Positions 42,511-51,083 of a DNA stretch of 64,000 nucleotides are shown here, piece by piece. The stretch comes from Palsa-504 sp963818225 (GTDB taxonomy: Bacteria; Actinomycetota; Actinomycetes; Streptosporangiales; Streptosporangiaceae), in the NCBI GenBank assembly GCA_963818225.1, contig CAWFRO010000006.1:992001-1056000 (forward strand), read 5' to 3'. The notes under the pieces are model-generated. The model was not told the origin of the DNA. It made no database searches and worked only from the letters and a program-made list of their open reading frames with translations. The position numbers and the translations under genes were made by a program. Within the stretch, counting starts at the first letter, position 1, and each line of letters begins with the position of its first letter.

Positions 42511-43091
42511 TATTTTCCCCCCTCCTCAGCGGGTCCGCTATCGCAGGCCCGGCATCGATGTCCCTCGTCCCGGAGCAGGCCGTGCGCTGCACTGGTGGCC
42601 GATGAGGATGCCAGCCTGCGCAGTACCGTGTGCAGGAGGGCCGGCATTCCGCGCGGATATGGACCCAGAGCTCTGCTGGCCCGGACATACCCGAGGCCGC
42701 CGGCGAGTGCGAGCCCGAGCGCTTCCCGCTGGTCCTCGTGCAGCAGGCCGCGGGGATCCGTGCCGTCGGCCAGGCCCCGGGAGGGCCGCTGCGCGGGGGA
42801 ACGGCCCGGCCACGCCGGGCCGGCGGTGAGCTGCCGATAGCGCCGGAAGACCGGCTCGGCCAGGCGGTAACGCGCCTCATCTTCGCCGGAACTTGGCGCC
42901 GGGGGCAGCGTGCCCTCATCGGCGATGACGCCACCAGCGACATCCCCGGCCAACGCCGAGTCGCCGAGAGTCAGCAGCGCCTGCTTGTACAGGCCAACGG
43001 CGCAACGGCGGTAGATGTCCGCGGTCCGGCTGCCGGCCAAGCCGGCTGTTGCACGGGCACGAACCGGACCGGTCTTACGCCATGCCAGCAT
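42510..43091 (-). CDS. Sigma-70-like regulatory protein (degenerate)
   Basis: The 193-aa protein resembles the actinobacterial ECF sigma-like proteins. RTADIYRRCAVGLYKQALLT looks like region 2, RYRLAEPVFRRYRQL follows, and LLHEDQREALGLALAGGLGY, RASRALGPYPRGMPALLHTV look like region 4. The signatures are weak, so it may be a degenerate sigma factor or a regulator derived from one. ATG 43091 follows CGGAG with a 6-nt gap. Its stop overlaps the DUF6893 gene by one base. Confidence 0.5.
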   Translation of the reverse strand: MLAWRKTGPVRARATAGLAGSRTADIYRRCAVGLYKQALLTLGDSALAGDVAGGVIADEGTLPPAPSSGEDEARYRLAEPVFRRYRQLTAGPAWPGRSPAQRPSRGLADGTDPRGLLHEDQREALGLALAGGLGYVRASRALGPYPRGMPALLHTVLRRLASSSATSAAHGLLRDEGHRCRACDSGPAEEGGK

Positions 43092-43271
43092 AGAAAGCTC
43101 CGAGCACCTCGGCGGCGTTGCCGTCAGCAAGCGCCATGGGCCACCGAGGTCCGGAGCGGTTACCTGACGCTACCACGAGGCGCGATCACGAACGCGGCTG
43201 CCACCGGCCCGTATCTGGCGTACAGCCTGGCCGACTCCCCGCATCGGCGAAATAGCCAGACGGCATGCCCC

Positions 43272-43301
43272 TTGACACGGCGATTTGCCAAGAAACAGGA
43301 T
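43272..43301 (+). promoter_or_regulatory. Conserved promoter block of acyl-CoA dehydrogenase copy 1
   Basis: TTGACA (43272-43277), an 18-nt spacer with GGCGATTTGCC and AGAAA, and CAGGAT (43296-43301). The same block with identical spacing lies before copy 2 at 61866-61895. The GGC-GATTT-GCC inverted repeat in the spacer could be an operator. Confidence 0.55.
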
Positions 43302-43448
43302 GTTACCGAGGCAGGAACTACAGATTGATGTGATCGCGATGAACGGCCAGGGAGCAGTGCTTGTTCCCGTCGGCCGGACGGCACACGCCCTGATCAGCGC
43401 GGGGCGGTGCCAGGCCGGTGCGACGCCGCCAGAGTCGGGCGGTGCTAC

Positions 43449-43471
43449 CCGCCAGCGCGCAGCGCTGGCGG
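43449..43471 (+). promoter_or_regulatory. Stem-loop in leader of acyl-CoA dehydrogenase copy 1
   Basis: CCGCCAGCGC pairs with GCGCTGGCGG around a 3-nt loop, 74 nt before the ATG. It has no counterpart between promoter and gene in copy 2. It could be an attenuator, an RNA-stability element or a neutral insertion. Confidence 0.45.
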
Positions 43472-43544
43472 CCGGACGCAGGCTACGCGAGCATCCCCGC
43501 GCCAGCACGCCGCAAGAATTCAGTCGTTAGGAGTACCAGAAAAA

Positions 43545-44765
43545 ATGGATTTCTCATCCGTAGCCCTCACCGAAGATCAGCAGGCGTTCGCCGAGGAGGT
43601 CCGGGCCTTCCTGGACGAGCACCTGACCCCCGAGGTGGTCGCGGGGATGCGCGAGCGGTCCTCATCCTACGACGAGGGGTTCTACCTCGCCCTGGGCACC
43701 AAGGGCTGGCTGACGCCGCGGTGGCGGAAGGAAGACGGCGGCGCGGAACTGGACGACGTGCGCGCCAAGATCCTCCAGAACGAACTGCGCGAGCGGGACG
43801 CCCAGATCGGCCTGCTCGGCACCACCCACCTGGTGTGGCCGGCGATCGAGGCGTCCGGGGACCCGGGGCTGCGCGACGAGCTCAAGCCGCAGGTGGCCAA
43901 GGGAACGGTCCGGTTCGCCTTGGGCTACACCGAGCCGGACGGCGGGTCCGACATCGCCAACGCCAAGACCCGCGCCGTCCGTGACGGCGATGAGTGGGTC
44001 ATCAACGGGCAGAAGATCTTCACCTCCAACGTCCAGTACGCCACGCACGTCTTCCTCATCACGCGGACCGACCAAACCCTGCCCAAGCACAAGGGCATGA
44101 CCATGTTCCTGGTCCCGACCAGCTCGCCCGGCTTCGAGCGCCAGCCGCTGCCCACCATCGGCGACGAGACCACCAACGTCAGCTTCTACAGCGACATCCG
44201 GCTGCCCGACCGGTACCGCATCGGCGAGGTCAACAACGGCTGGTCCACCCTGCACGGCCCGCTGGACGCCGAGCACCACCTCGGCGAACACCAAAGCAAA
44301 CTCGAGGAGGTCGGCCCCGGCGGAAATATCGTGCGTAATCTGGCGCGGTCGGTCGAGGCCGCCGTGCACTGGGCCGCGGACGCTCCCGACGGCGACGGGC
44401 CGATGATCGCCGACGAGGCGTTCCTGGCCGGGATCGGGCACCTGCTGACCCAGATGGAAGGCAGCGCCTGCACCCCGACGGCCATGGGCAAGGTAATTGG
44501 CTCCGACACGGCCCGGCTGGGCTTCGAGGAGCTCATCGACCTGGTCGGCCCGGCCGCGACCCTGCCGCACGGCGCGGACGGCGCGATCGGCGACGGCATC
44601 ATCGAGTACGGCCACCGGCAGGCCCAGCACTCCGCGGTCCCCGGCGGCACGGTCGAGGTGTTCCGGACCATCGTCGCCCAGCACGACCTGGGCCTGCCGC
44701 GCCCGGATTACCCCGGCCGCCGGGTGTTCCTGACCGGCGACCGCGCGGCCGCGTCAGCGGCGTAA
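43545..44765 (+). CDS. Acyl-CoA dehydrogenase, paralogue copy 1
   Basis: The 406-aa FAD-dependent acyl-CoA dehydrogenase has an N-terminal helical part ALTEDQQAFAEEVRAFLDEH, then ARFALGYTEPDGGSDIANAK-type FAD/substrate motif (GYTEPDGGSDIA, about residues 125-136) and EWVINGQKIFTSN. The C-terminal domain has GGTVEVFRTIVAQHDLGLPR. It would oxidise an acyl-CoA to the enoyl-CoA that crotonases nearby could hydrate. ATG 43545 follows TTAGGAGTACCAG. A close paralogue lies at 61961-63175. Electron acceptor genes are not adjacent. Confidence 0.9.
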   Translation: MDFSSVALTEDQQAFAEEVRAFLDEHLTPEVVAGMRERSSSYDEGFYLALGTKGWLTPRWRKEDGGAELDDVRAKILQNELRERDAQIGLLGTTHLVWPAIEASGDPGLRDELKPQVAKGTVRFALGYTEPDGGSDIANAKTRAVRDGDEWVINGQKIFTSNVQYATHVFLITRTDQTLPKHKGMTMFLVPTSSPGFERQPLPTIGDETTNVSFYSDIRLPDRYRIGEVNNGWSTLHGPLDAEHHLGEHQSKLEEVGPGGNIVRNLARSVEAAVHWAADAPDGDGPMIADEAFLAGIGHLLTQMEGSACTPTAMGKVIGSDTARLGFEELIDLVGPAATLPHGADGAIGDGIIEYGHRQAQHSAVPGGTVEVFRTIVAQHDLGLPRPDYPGRRVFLTGDRAAASAA

Positions 44766-44776
44766 CGCGATCGGTA

Positions 44777-44816
44777 CCGGGCCGGCCCAGCCCGTAACGG
44801 CACTGGGCCGGCCCGG
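44777..44816 (+). terminator. Terminator of acyl-CoA dehydrogenase copy 1
   Basis: A perfect 14-bp stem (CCGGGCCGGCCCAG with its complement) closes a 12-nt loop and starts 12 nt after the stop codon. Confidence 0.7.
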
Positions 44817-44943
44817 ACCGGCACGTTTACTTCTCTGGACTTTGCGCGGCTCCGGCGCGGCCTGGGCAAGTCCCGAGGCGCAGGAAACCGGCCAAATCAC
44901 CATCACCCGCCGCGGGTGAAGCGGCCGGAGGTGCCTGGCTCCT

Positions 44944-44981
44944 AACGTCTGGCGTGACAGGTAACGTCTGGTGTGACGGGG
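44944..44981. repeat. Two tandem 19-bp repeats upstream of the sulfatase gene
   Basis: TAACGTCTGGCGTGACAGG (44944-44962) is followed directly by TAACGTCTGGTGTGACGGG (44963-44981), 17 of 19 bases equal. Each copy contains GTC-N6-GAC half-symmetry. They lie 29-66 nt before the sulfatase ATG, where tandem activator or repressor sites would be expected. Confidence 0.6.
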
Positions 44982-45009
44982 ACCGCCGCTCCGACTGCGA
45001 GGAGTCGTG

Positions 45010-47352
45010 ATGGCCAAGCCATTTCGCGGAGTGATCAACGTTGACGTGACCCAGTCCGTGCCGGACTGGGAGCCCTACACCCAGCCGATCGCGGCCGAGG
45101 GCACGCCGAGCGTGCTCTACATCGTGCTCGACGACGTCGGGTACTCGGCGATGGAGGCCTACGGCGGGCTGATCGAGACGCCGAACATCAACCGCATCGC
45201 CCAGCGCGGCCTCACGTACACCAACTTCCACACCACGGCGCTATGCTCGCCGACGCGGTCATGCCTGATGACCGGGCGGAATCACACCACCAACGGGATG
45301 GCCACGATCACCGAGGCCGCGTCGGGATTCCCGAGCTCCAACGGGCACATCCCGTTCGAATGCGCCACGGTCGCGGAGGTGCTGGGAGAACGCGGCTGGA
45401 ACACCTACATGACCGGCAAGTGGCACCTGACCGCCGAGGACGAGATGAACATGGCCTCGCGGAAGGCGCAGTGGCCGGTCGGGCGGGGCTTCGAGCGGTT
45501 CTACGGCTTCCTCGGCGCCGAGACCAACCAGTGGTATCCGGACCTGGTCTACGACAACCATCCGGTGGAGCAGCCGGCGTCGCCGGCCGAGGGCTATCAC
45601 CTCACGGTCGACCTCACCGACAAGGCGCTTGAGTTCATCCGCGACGCCAAGGCGGTCGCCCCGGACAAGCCGTTCTTCCTCTACTTCTGCCCGGGCGCGT
45701 GCCACGCCCCGCACCACGCCCCCAAGGAGTGGATCGACAAGTACCGGGGCAAGTTCGACATGGGCTACGAGGCGTACCGGGAGCTGGTGTTCGAGCGGCA
45801 GAAGCGGATGGGAGTCATCACCGACAAGGCCGAGCTGTCGCCGATCAACCCCTACATCGCCGCGACGAGCGATGACGGGAAAGGCTGGCCCGAGGCCGAC
45901 ACCGTTCGGCCCTGGGATTCCCTCACCGGTGACGAGAAGCGGCTGTTCGCCCGGATGGCCGAGGTGTACGCGGGCTTCCTGTCCCACGCTGACCACGAGA
46001 TCGGGCGGCTGCTCGATTACCTCGAGCAGAGCGGGCAGCTGGATAACACGATCATCGTCCTGGTGTCGGACAACGGGGCCTCCGGCGAGGGCGGCCCGAA
46101 CGGGTCGGTCAACGAGAACAAGTACTTCAACGGGATCCCGGACAACATCGAGGCCAACCTGTCCCATCTTGAGGACCTGGGCAGCCCGACGACGTACAAC
46201 CACTACCCGACCGGCTGGGCGTGGGCGTTCAACACCCCGTTCAAGCTGTGGAAGCGGTACTCCAACTGGGAGGGCGGCACCGCCGACCCGATGATCGTCT
46301 CCTGGCCAGCGCAGATCAGCTCCACCGGCCTGCGCCGTCAGTACGTGCACGCCGTCGACATCGTACCGACCATCTACTCGATGCTCGGGATCGAGCTGCC
46401 GGACGTCGTCAAGGGCTATACGCAGTTCCCGCTCGAGGGCATCAGCTTCGACGCCACGCTCAACGACGCCACGGCGACGACCGACAAGCAGACGCAGTTC
46501 TACTCGATGGGCGGCACGCGGGCGATCTGGCACCAGGGCTGGAAGGCCGCCGCGATCTCGCCGGCCGCTCCCGACATGTGGGCGAATTACGCCATGCAGC
46601 GATGGGAGCTGTTCAACACCGACGAAGACCCCACGGAATGCCACGACCTCGCCGGTGCCGAGCCGGAGAGGCTACAGGAGCTCATCCAGCTGTGGTGGGC
46701 GCAGGCGGGCCAGTACGGAGCGCTTCCGCTGGAGAACCGCAACGCCCTCGAGATCATCACCACCGAACGGCCCCAGCTAACCAAACCGCGGAACCGGTAC
46801 GTGTACTATCCCGGCACGGCCGAGGTCCCCGAGTCGGTCGCCCCGAATATCCGCAACCGCTCCTACACCATCGCGGTCGAGGTCACGATCGACACCGGGG
46901 AGGCGGGCGGGGTCCTGTTCGCCCACGGGGCCCGGTTCGGCGGCCACGCCCTCTACGTCAAGGACCGCAAGCTCAAGTACGTGTACAACTTCGTCGGCGA
47001 CATTGAGCAGATCATCGAGTCGACCGAGCCGCTGCCCACCGGCCACGTGATCGTCTCGGCCTCCTTCGAGCGCGAGGGCGACTCGATGCCGGCCGAGGGC
47101 ACCCTGACCCTCCGCGCCGGCGACAAGGAGATCGGGCACGGCCGCATCAAGACCCAGCCCGGCAAGTTCTCCATCGCCGGCGAGGGGCTCAACATCGGGA
47201 AAGACGGCGCGGAGCCAGTCACCGACGACTACCCCGGCCAGGCACCATGGGCTTTTGCCGGCGGCACGATCCGGCAAGCGGCGGTCGACGTCAGCGGCGC
47301 ACCGTTCGTCGACCTCGCCGCTGAGGCCCGCATGGCCTTCCTGCGTGACTGA
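45010..47352 (+). CDS. Type I arylsulfatase family sulfatase
   Basis: The 780-aa protein has the formylglycine signature CSPTRS (about residue 80) in TALCSPTRSCLMTGRNH. The metal-binding IVLDDVGYS (residues 39-47), TYMTGKWHLT and LVSDNGASGEGG complete a calcium-sulfatase active site. The C-terminal 180 residues (from about 600) form a beta-rich domain usual in long actinobacterial arylsulfatases. No signal peptide is seen, suggesting a cytosolic enzyme that releases sulfate from organic sulfate esters. GAGGAG selects ATG 45010. Tandem 19-bp repeats lie upstream. No maturation (FGE) gene is adjacent. Confidence 0.92.
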   Translation: MAKPFRGVINVDVTQSVPDWEPYTQPIAAEGTPSVLYIVLDDVGYSAMEAYGGLIETPNINRIAQRGLTYTNFHTTALCSPTRSCLMTGRNHTTNGMATITEAASGFPSSNGHIPFECATVAEVLGERGWNTYMTGKWHLTAEDEMNMASRKAQWPVGRGFERFYGFLGAETNQWYPDLVYDNHPVEQPASPAEGYHLTVDLTDKALEFIRDAKAVAPDKPFFLYFCPGACHAPHHAPKEWIDKYRGKFDMGYEAYRELVFERQKRMGVITDKAELSPINPYIAATSDDGKGWPEADTVRPWDSLTGDEKRLFARMAEVYAGFLSHADHEIGRLLDYLEQSGQLDNTIIVLVSDNGASGEGGPNGSVNENKYFNGIPDNIEANLSHLEDLGSPTTYNHYPTGWAWAFNTPFKLWKRYSNWEGGTADPMIVSWPAQISSTGLRRQYVHAVDIVPTIYSMLGIELPDVVKGYTQFPLEGISFDATLNDATATTDKQTQFYSMGGTRAIWHQGWKAAAISPAAPDMWANYAMQRWELFNTDEDPTECHDLAGAEPERLQELIQLWWAQAGQYGALPLENRNALEIITTERPQLTKPRNRYVYYPGTAEVPESVAPNIRNRSYTIAVEVTIDTGEAGGVLFAHGARFGGHALYVKDRKLKYVYNFVGDIEQIIESTEPLPTGHVIVSASFEREGDSMPAEGTLTLRAGDKEIGHGRIKTQPGKFSIAGEGLNIGKDGAEPVTDDYPGQAPWAFAGGTIRQAAVDVSGAPFVDLAAEARMAFLRD

Positions 47353-47427
47353 GGCGCGGGAAAGTCCTGGCCAGGACCGGGCAGGTCCGTCCGGCCTGAT
47401 CCCATCGCCTGCGAGGAGGCGCTGACC

Positions 47428-48027
47428 ATGGAGTATCTGGTCACCATGACGACTCACGTGCCGGCCGGAACTCCGGCGGAGACCGTCGAGCAGGTCCGGG
47501 CGCGCGAGGCGGCCCGGTCACGCGAGCTGGCCGCGCAGCAACACCTGCTCCGGCTCTGGCGGCCGCCGCTTCGGCCCGGCGAGTGGCGCAGCCTCGGGCT
47601 GTTCGCCGCGCCCGGCGACGACCAGCTGGAGGAGGTCCTGGCCTCGATGCCGCTGCGCGTGTGGCGCTCCGATGAGGTCACGCCGCTGCAGCCGCACCCG
47701 AACGACCCGGGGCAGCCGCCCCGCCCGGGAGCCACCGAGTTCCTCACCACCTTCACGATCACGATCCCGGCGGACGCCCAGGGCCAGGCCGCTGACGAGG
47801 CAGACGCGGCCGAGGCGAACCGGGCCAAGGAACTGGCCGGGCAGGGATACCTGCTCCGGCTGTGGAAGCTGCCCGGCTCCGGGCGGGCGCTGGGCCTGTG
47901 GCAGGCCCGGGACCTGGCTGAGATGCGGGCGATCGTAGCGTCACTGCCGCTTGATCCCTGGATGGCCACGGAAATCACGCCGCTCACGGCCCACCCGAGC
48001 GACCCGGCGAGCACGGGACAGCCATGA
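47428..48027 (+). CDS. Tandem muconolactone isomerase-like domain protein
   Basis: The 199-aa protein contains two copies of a muconolactone-delta-isomerase-like domain. The first runs about residues 1-95 (EYLVTMTTHVPAGTP, REAARSRELAAQQHLLRLWR, WRSLGLFAA). The second runs about 100-190 (EFLTTFTITIPADAQG, EANRAKELAGQGYLLRLWKL, GRALGLWQA). Canonical muconolactone isomerases are about 92-aa single domains that assemble as decamers; a fused pair is uncommon. It would act in the beta-ketoadipate pathway or a similar lactone isomerisation. It starts 75 nt after the sulfatase gene. Confidence 0.8.
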   Translation: MEYLVTMTTHVPAGTPAETVEQVRAREAARSRELAAQQHLLRLWRPPLRPGEWRSLGLFAAPGDDQLEEVLASMPLRVWRSDEVTPLQPHPNDPGQPPRPGATEFLTTFTITIPADAQGQAADEADAAEANRAKELAGQGYLLRLWKLPGSGRALGLWQARDLAEMRAIVASLPLDPWMATEITPLTAHPSDPASTGQP

Positions 48028-48067
48028 CGATCCATCAGCGGATCGCCGCCGCCGCGTCGCTAAGCGC

Positions 48068-48440
48068 TCAGCAGGCCCCGCAGCCGCCGAGGGCGGCAAG
48101 GTCGCTGCGCACTGACCGGGCGACAACGCGCCGCATGAAGCTCAGCACCCGCAGATGGCTCTCCATCTCGCGTGCGGCTCCCTCGGGGTCGCCCGCGTAC
48201 CGGCAGGCGATCAGCCGACGCCGAGAGCTGGCGGTCATCCCGTCGGCCGCGGGACCGACCGCGGCCATGAGGTAGTACGCGAAGCCTGCGCCTGCGGGCT
48301 ACGCTGCGCCGCAGGGCCTGCAACTGCGGCCCGCTCAGCCGTCCGCAGCAGGTACGGATGGCCGTCGCCTGATCCTGGATCAGCCGGTTTCCATGCGCCA
48401 GACCGTCACGCCAGTACTCGACGTCGCCTTTGCCGGTCAT
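48068..48440 (-). pseudogene. Remnant of a GntR-family FCD ligand-binding domain
   Basis: From ATG 48440 (GAGGAG upstream) one frame reads DVEYWRDGLAHGNRLIQDQA and IRTCCGRLSGPQLQAL. Near 48275 it passes, after one extra base, into FAYYLMAAVGPAADGMTASS and AGDPEGAAREMESHLRVLSF. This resembles the FCD domain of FadR-subfamily regulators. The DNA-binding head is absent and part of the middle seems deleted, so I call it a relic, although an RBS still precedes the ATG. No regulated target can be named. Confidence 0.5.
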
Positions 48441-48579
48441 TGCTCCTCTATTTCGCGGCCAGTCACCACCCGGGCCGTTCGTCAATTCCCTGGCTGGATG
48501 TCCAGCCGGACGCTCCCGGCCGGTCTCGCCAGGTCTGCGGCGGACGGTGCCCGCGTGAGCGCCGTCCGCCGCGGCCCGG

Positions 48580-49779
48580 CTAGCGCAGGGTCCGGAACGC
48601 GGCCCGCATTTCGGCGGCGAACAGGTCCGGCTGTTCCCAGGCGGCGAAGTGGCCGCCGCGGTCAAGCTTGTTGTAGTAGATGAGGTTGTGGGGGTACGCC
48701 CGCTCGGCCCAGCTTCGCGGGGCTTGATAGAGCTCGTCGGGGAAGACGCTGATGGCGAACGGGATCGTGATGGGCTTGGCGTCGAAGAAGTCCGCCTTGT
48801 TCTCCCAGTAGAGGCGGCCCGAGGAGACCCCGGTGTTGGTCAGCCAGTAGAGCGTGATGTTGTCGAGCAGGTCGTCCCGGGTCAGGGCGCTGTCCAGCGT
48901 GCCCTGCAGGGCGCGAGCCACGAGCCCGGGCTGGCCGGTGCCGTCGCCGTGGTCCAGCATGAACGCGGCCAGGTCGATGGGTGAGTCGGCCAGTCCGTAC
49001 AGCGTCTGCGGGCGCGTCGTCATGATCAGGGCGTAGGCCACGTGCTTGGCGTAGAAGCTGCTGAGCTGCTCGTAGGCGCTTTTCTCCTCGGCGGACAGAT
49101 CCGGTGGCGGCGGGTCGCCGCGCTCGACCGCCGTGTTAATGGCAGCTGGCGCGGTCCCAGGCATGTTGGAGTGAATGCCGAGCAGCTCCGGTGCGGCCTG
49201 GATACCCATATCCTGCGTGACGGCCGCACCCCAGTCGCCGCCCTGCGCCACGAACCGGGTGTATCCGAGGCGTTTCATCAGCTCGACCCAGGCGCGCGCG
49301 GTGCGGGCGGGATCCCACCCGGTGGTGGTCGGCTTGGCGGAGAACCCGTAGCCCGGCAGAGAGGGAATCACCAGGTGAAACGCGTCCGCGGCGCTCGCGC
49401 CATGCGCCGTGGGATTGGTGAGCGGCTCGATGATCTTCAGCTGCTCGATGATCGATCCGGGCCATCCGTGCGTGACGATCAGCGGCAGCGCATCCTGGTG
49501 CTGGGAGCGGACGTGGATGAAATGAATATCCAGTCCGTCGATCTCGGTGATGAAGTTCGGCAGGGCACTCAGTTTCGCCTCGCACCTGGCCCAGTCGTAA
49601 TCTGTCCCCCAGTAGCGGGCGAGCTCCTGCATCATGGCGAGCGGTACGCCCTGCGAGTCGTCGGTGACCGTTTCGCGCTCGGGCCACCTGGTCGCGTTTA
49701 CCCGTCTGCGCAGTTCGGTGACGTCCGCCTCCGGGAAACCGATCTGGAACGGGCGGATGGTGTTGCGTGCCGTAGGCAT
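48580..49779 (-). CDS. Epoxide hydrolase (EHN-domain type)
   Basis: The 399-aa protein has an N-terminal EHN domain (IRPFQIGFPEADVTELRRRV, then WGTDYDWARCEAKLSALPNF) followed by an alpha/beta hydrolase core. It has the HGWPGSIIEQLKII oxyanion motif, an Asp nucleophile in VAQGGDWGAAVTQ (about residues 183-195) and His in DRGGHFAAWEQPD. It would open epoxides to diols. TAGGAG precedes ATG 49779. Length is normal. It diverges from an HSL-type hydrolase gene. Confidence 0.9.
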   Translation of the reverse strand: MPTARNTIRPFQIGFPEADVTELRRRVNATRWPERETVTDDSQGVPLAMMQELARYWGTDYDWARCEAKLSALPNFITEIDGLDIHFIHVRSQHQDALPLIVTHGWPGSIIEQLKIIEPLTNPTAHGASAADAFHLVIPSLPGYGFSAKPTTTGWDPARTARAWVELMKRLGYTRFVAQGGDWGAAVTQDMGIQAAPELLGIHSNMPGTAPAAINTAVERGDPPPPDLSAEEKSAYEQLSSFYAKHVAYALIMTTRPQTLYGLADSPIDLAAFMLDHGDGTGQPGLVARALQGTLDSALTRDDLLDNITLYWLTNTGVSSGRLYWENKADFFDAKPITIPFAISVFPDELYQAPRSWAERAYPHNLIYYNKLDRGGHFAAWEQPDLFAAEMRAAFRTLR

Positions 49780-50022
49780 CTTGGTCTCCTAAAGGTTGCC
49801 GACATCACTTATTCACTGTCGCGCCCGGGCCGTCTCGTCACGCCCGTGAGACACCCTGGTGAACACCCTGGTCCGTCGCGGCACCCGGTCCGCCGCGAGC
49901 TCCCGCGTGCGCTGCCCGGTGCGGAGAATCCGCCGTCTGGCGCTGGCCCTCGCGCCCCGATGGCCGCACGATGGAACGGTAGCGGTGACCCGGCCGCGGC
50001 TCCCCGATACCTGGAGGCTACG

Positions 50023-51030
50023 TTGACCACGACCATCCCAAATAGCTCGCCGACGGCACCTGTCGGGCCGCCGCCTCCCTTCGATGCGGAACTGGCCGCC
50101 GCCTTGGCCGTGATCACCCAGCAGCGCCCCTCATCTGTGACGCCGGACCTGATCCCGGTCCTGCGGCAGCCCAATCCGGTGCTGCCGCGCCTGTCGGACG
50201 AGGAACTGCGGCGCGGCGGGAAGTTCGAGGTCACCGAGCGGCTCGTGCCCGGGCCGGCGGGCGCGCCCGAGGTGTCGCTGCTGATCTGCCGGCCCACCCG
50301 CGCCACGGCGCAGGTGGCGGCTATTTACCACACCCACGGCGGCGGCATGATCATGGGCGATAACCGGACGGCCATGCCACGGATGCTGGACTGGGCCGAA
50401 GAGCTCCAGCTGGCCGTGGTGTCGGTGGAGTACCGGCTGGCGCCCGAGACACCGCATCCGGGCCCCGCCGAGGACTGCTATGCCGGCCTGTTGTGGACAG
50501 CCGAGCACGCCGATGAACTGGGCATCGATCCGGGCCGCATCGTCATCGCCGGCGGCAGCGCCGGCGGCGGGCTGGCCGCGGCGGTCACGCTCATGGCCCG
50601 TGACCGGGGCGGTCCGGCGCTGGCCGGGCAGATGCTCATGTGCCCGATGCTCGATGACCGCAACGACACCCCGTCGGCCCGGCAGATGGCCGGCCGGGGC
50701 GTCTGGGATCACACCTCCAACCACACGGGGTGGACGGCATTGCTGGGCGCGGCGTGCGGCGGCCCAGACGTCTCGCCGTACGCAGCGCCCGCCCGGGCGG
50801 GCGACCTGTCGGGGTTGCCGCCCACGTTCATCGACGTAGGCTCGGCCGAGACGTTCCGCGACGAGGACGTGACATACGCCAGCCGGATCTGGCAAGCGGG
50901 CGGCGTCGCCGAGCTGCACGTCTGGCCGGGCGGCTTCCACGGCTTCGCGACCATGGCCCCGCAAGCCGCCCTCTCACAAGAAGCCGTAGCGGCCCAGCTA
51001 CGGTGGCTGCGCCGCCTCCTGGCCAGCTAA
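50023..51030 (+). CDS. Hormone-sensitive-lipase-type alpha/beta hydrolase
   Basis: The protein has 335 residues from TTG 50023, selected because GGAGG lies 5 nt upstream. It has the HSL oxyanion motif HTHGGGMIMG, YRLAPETPHPGPAEDCYAGL, a GxSxG nucleophile IAGGSAGGGLAAAV (about residue 180), Asp in FIDVGSAETFRDED and His in WPGGFHGFATM. Family IV esterases hydrolyse short acyl esters. An ATG about 63 nt further upstream is in frame but lacks an RBS. It follows divergently after the epoxide hydrolase gene. Confidence 0.88.
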   Translation: MTTTIPNSSPTAPVGPPPPFDAELAAALAVITQQRPSSVTPDLIPVLRQPNPVLPRLSDEELRRGGKFEVTERLVPGPAGAPEVSLLICRPTRATAQVAAIYHTHGGGMIMGDNRTAMPRMLDWAEELQLAVVSVEYRLAPETPHPGPAEDCYAGLLWTAEHADELGIDPGRIVIAGGSAGGGLAAAVTLMARDRGGPALAGQMLMCPMLDDRNDTPSARQMAGRGVWDHTSNHTGWTALLGAACGGPDVSPYAAPARAGDLSGLPPTFIDVGSAETFRDEDVTYASRIWQAGGVAELHVWPGGFHGFATMAPQAALSQEAVAAQLRWLRRLLAS

Positions 51031-51083
51031 CCCGGACCGGCGAGCCGGAATCCGGCCAACGGCGCGGCGAGGAACGCGCCTCG

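Larger units (their letters stand above)
43092..43544. other. Long 5' region of acyl-CoA dehydrogenase copy 1
   Basis: This spacer runs from the start of the sigma-like gene to the ATG of the acyl-CoA dehydrogenase. It contains a promoter-like block at 43272-43301 shared with copy 2, then a roughly 200-nt leader, a 10-bp hairpin at 43449-43471, and a block CAAGAATTCAGTCGTTAGGAGT next to the ATG that is also shared with copy 2. I see no convincing gene in it. Confidence 0.5.

Noticed and set aside
47364..47377. 14-bp palindrome GTCCTGGCCAGGAC after the sulfatase gene
   Set aside because: Short, G/C-rich and no loop; expected by chance in DNA of this composition, so not called as a terminator or operator.
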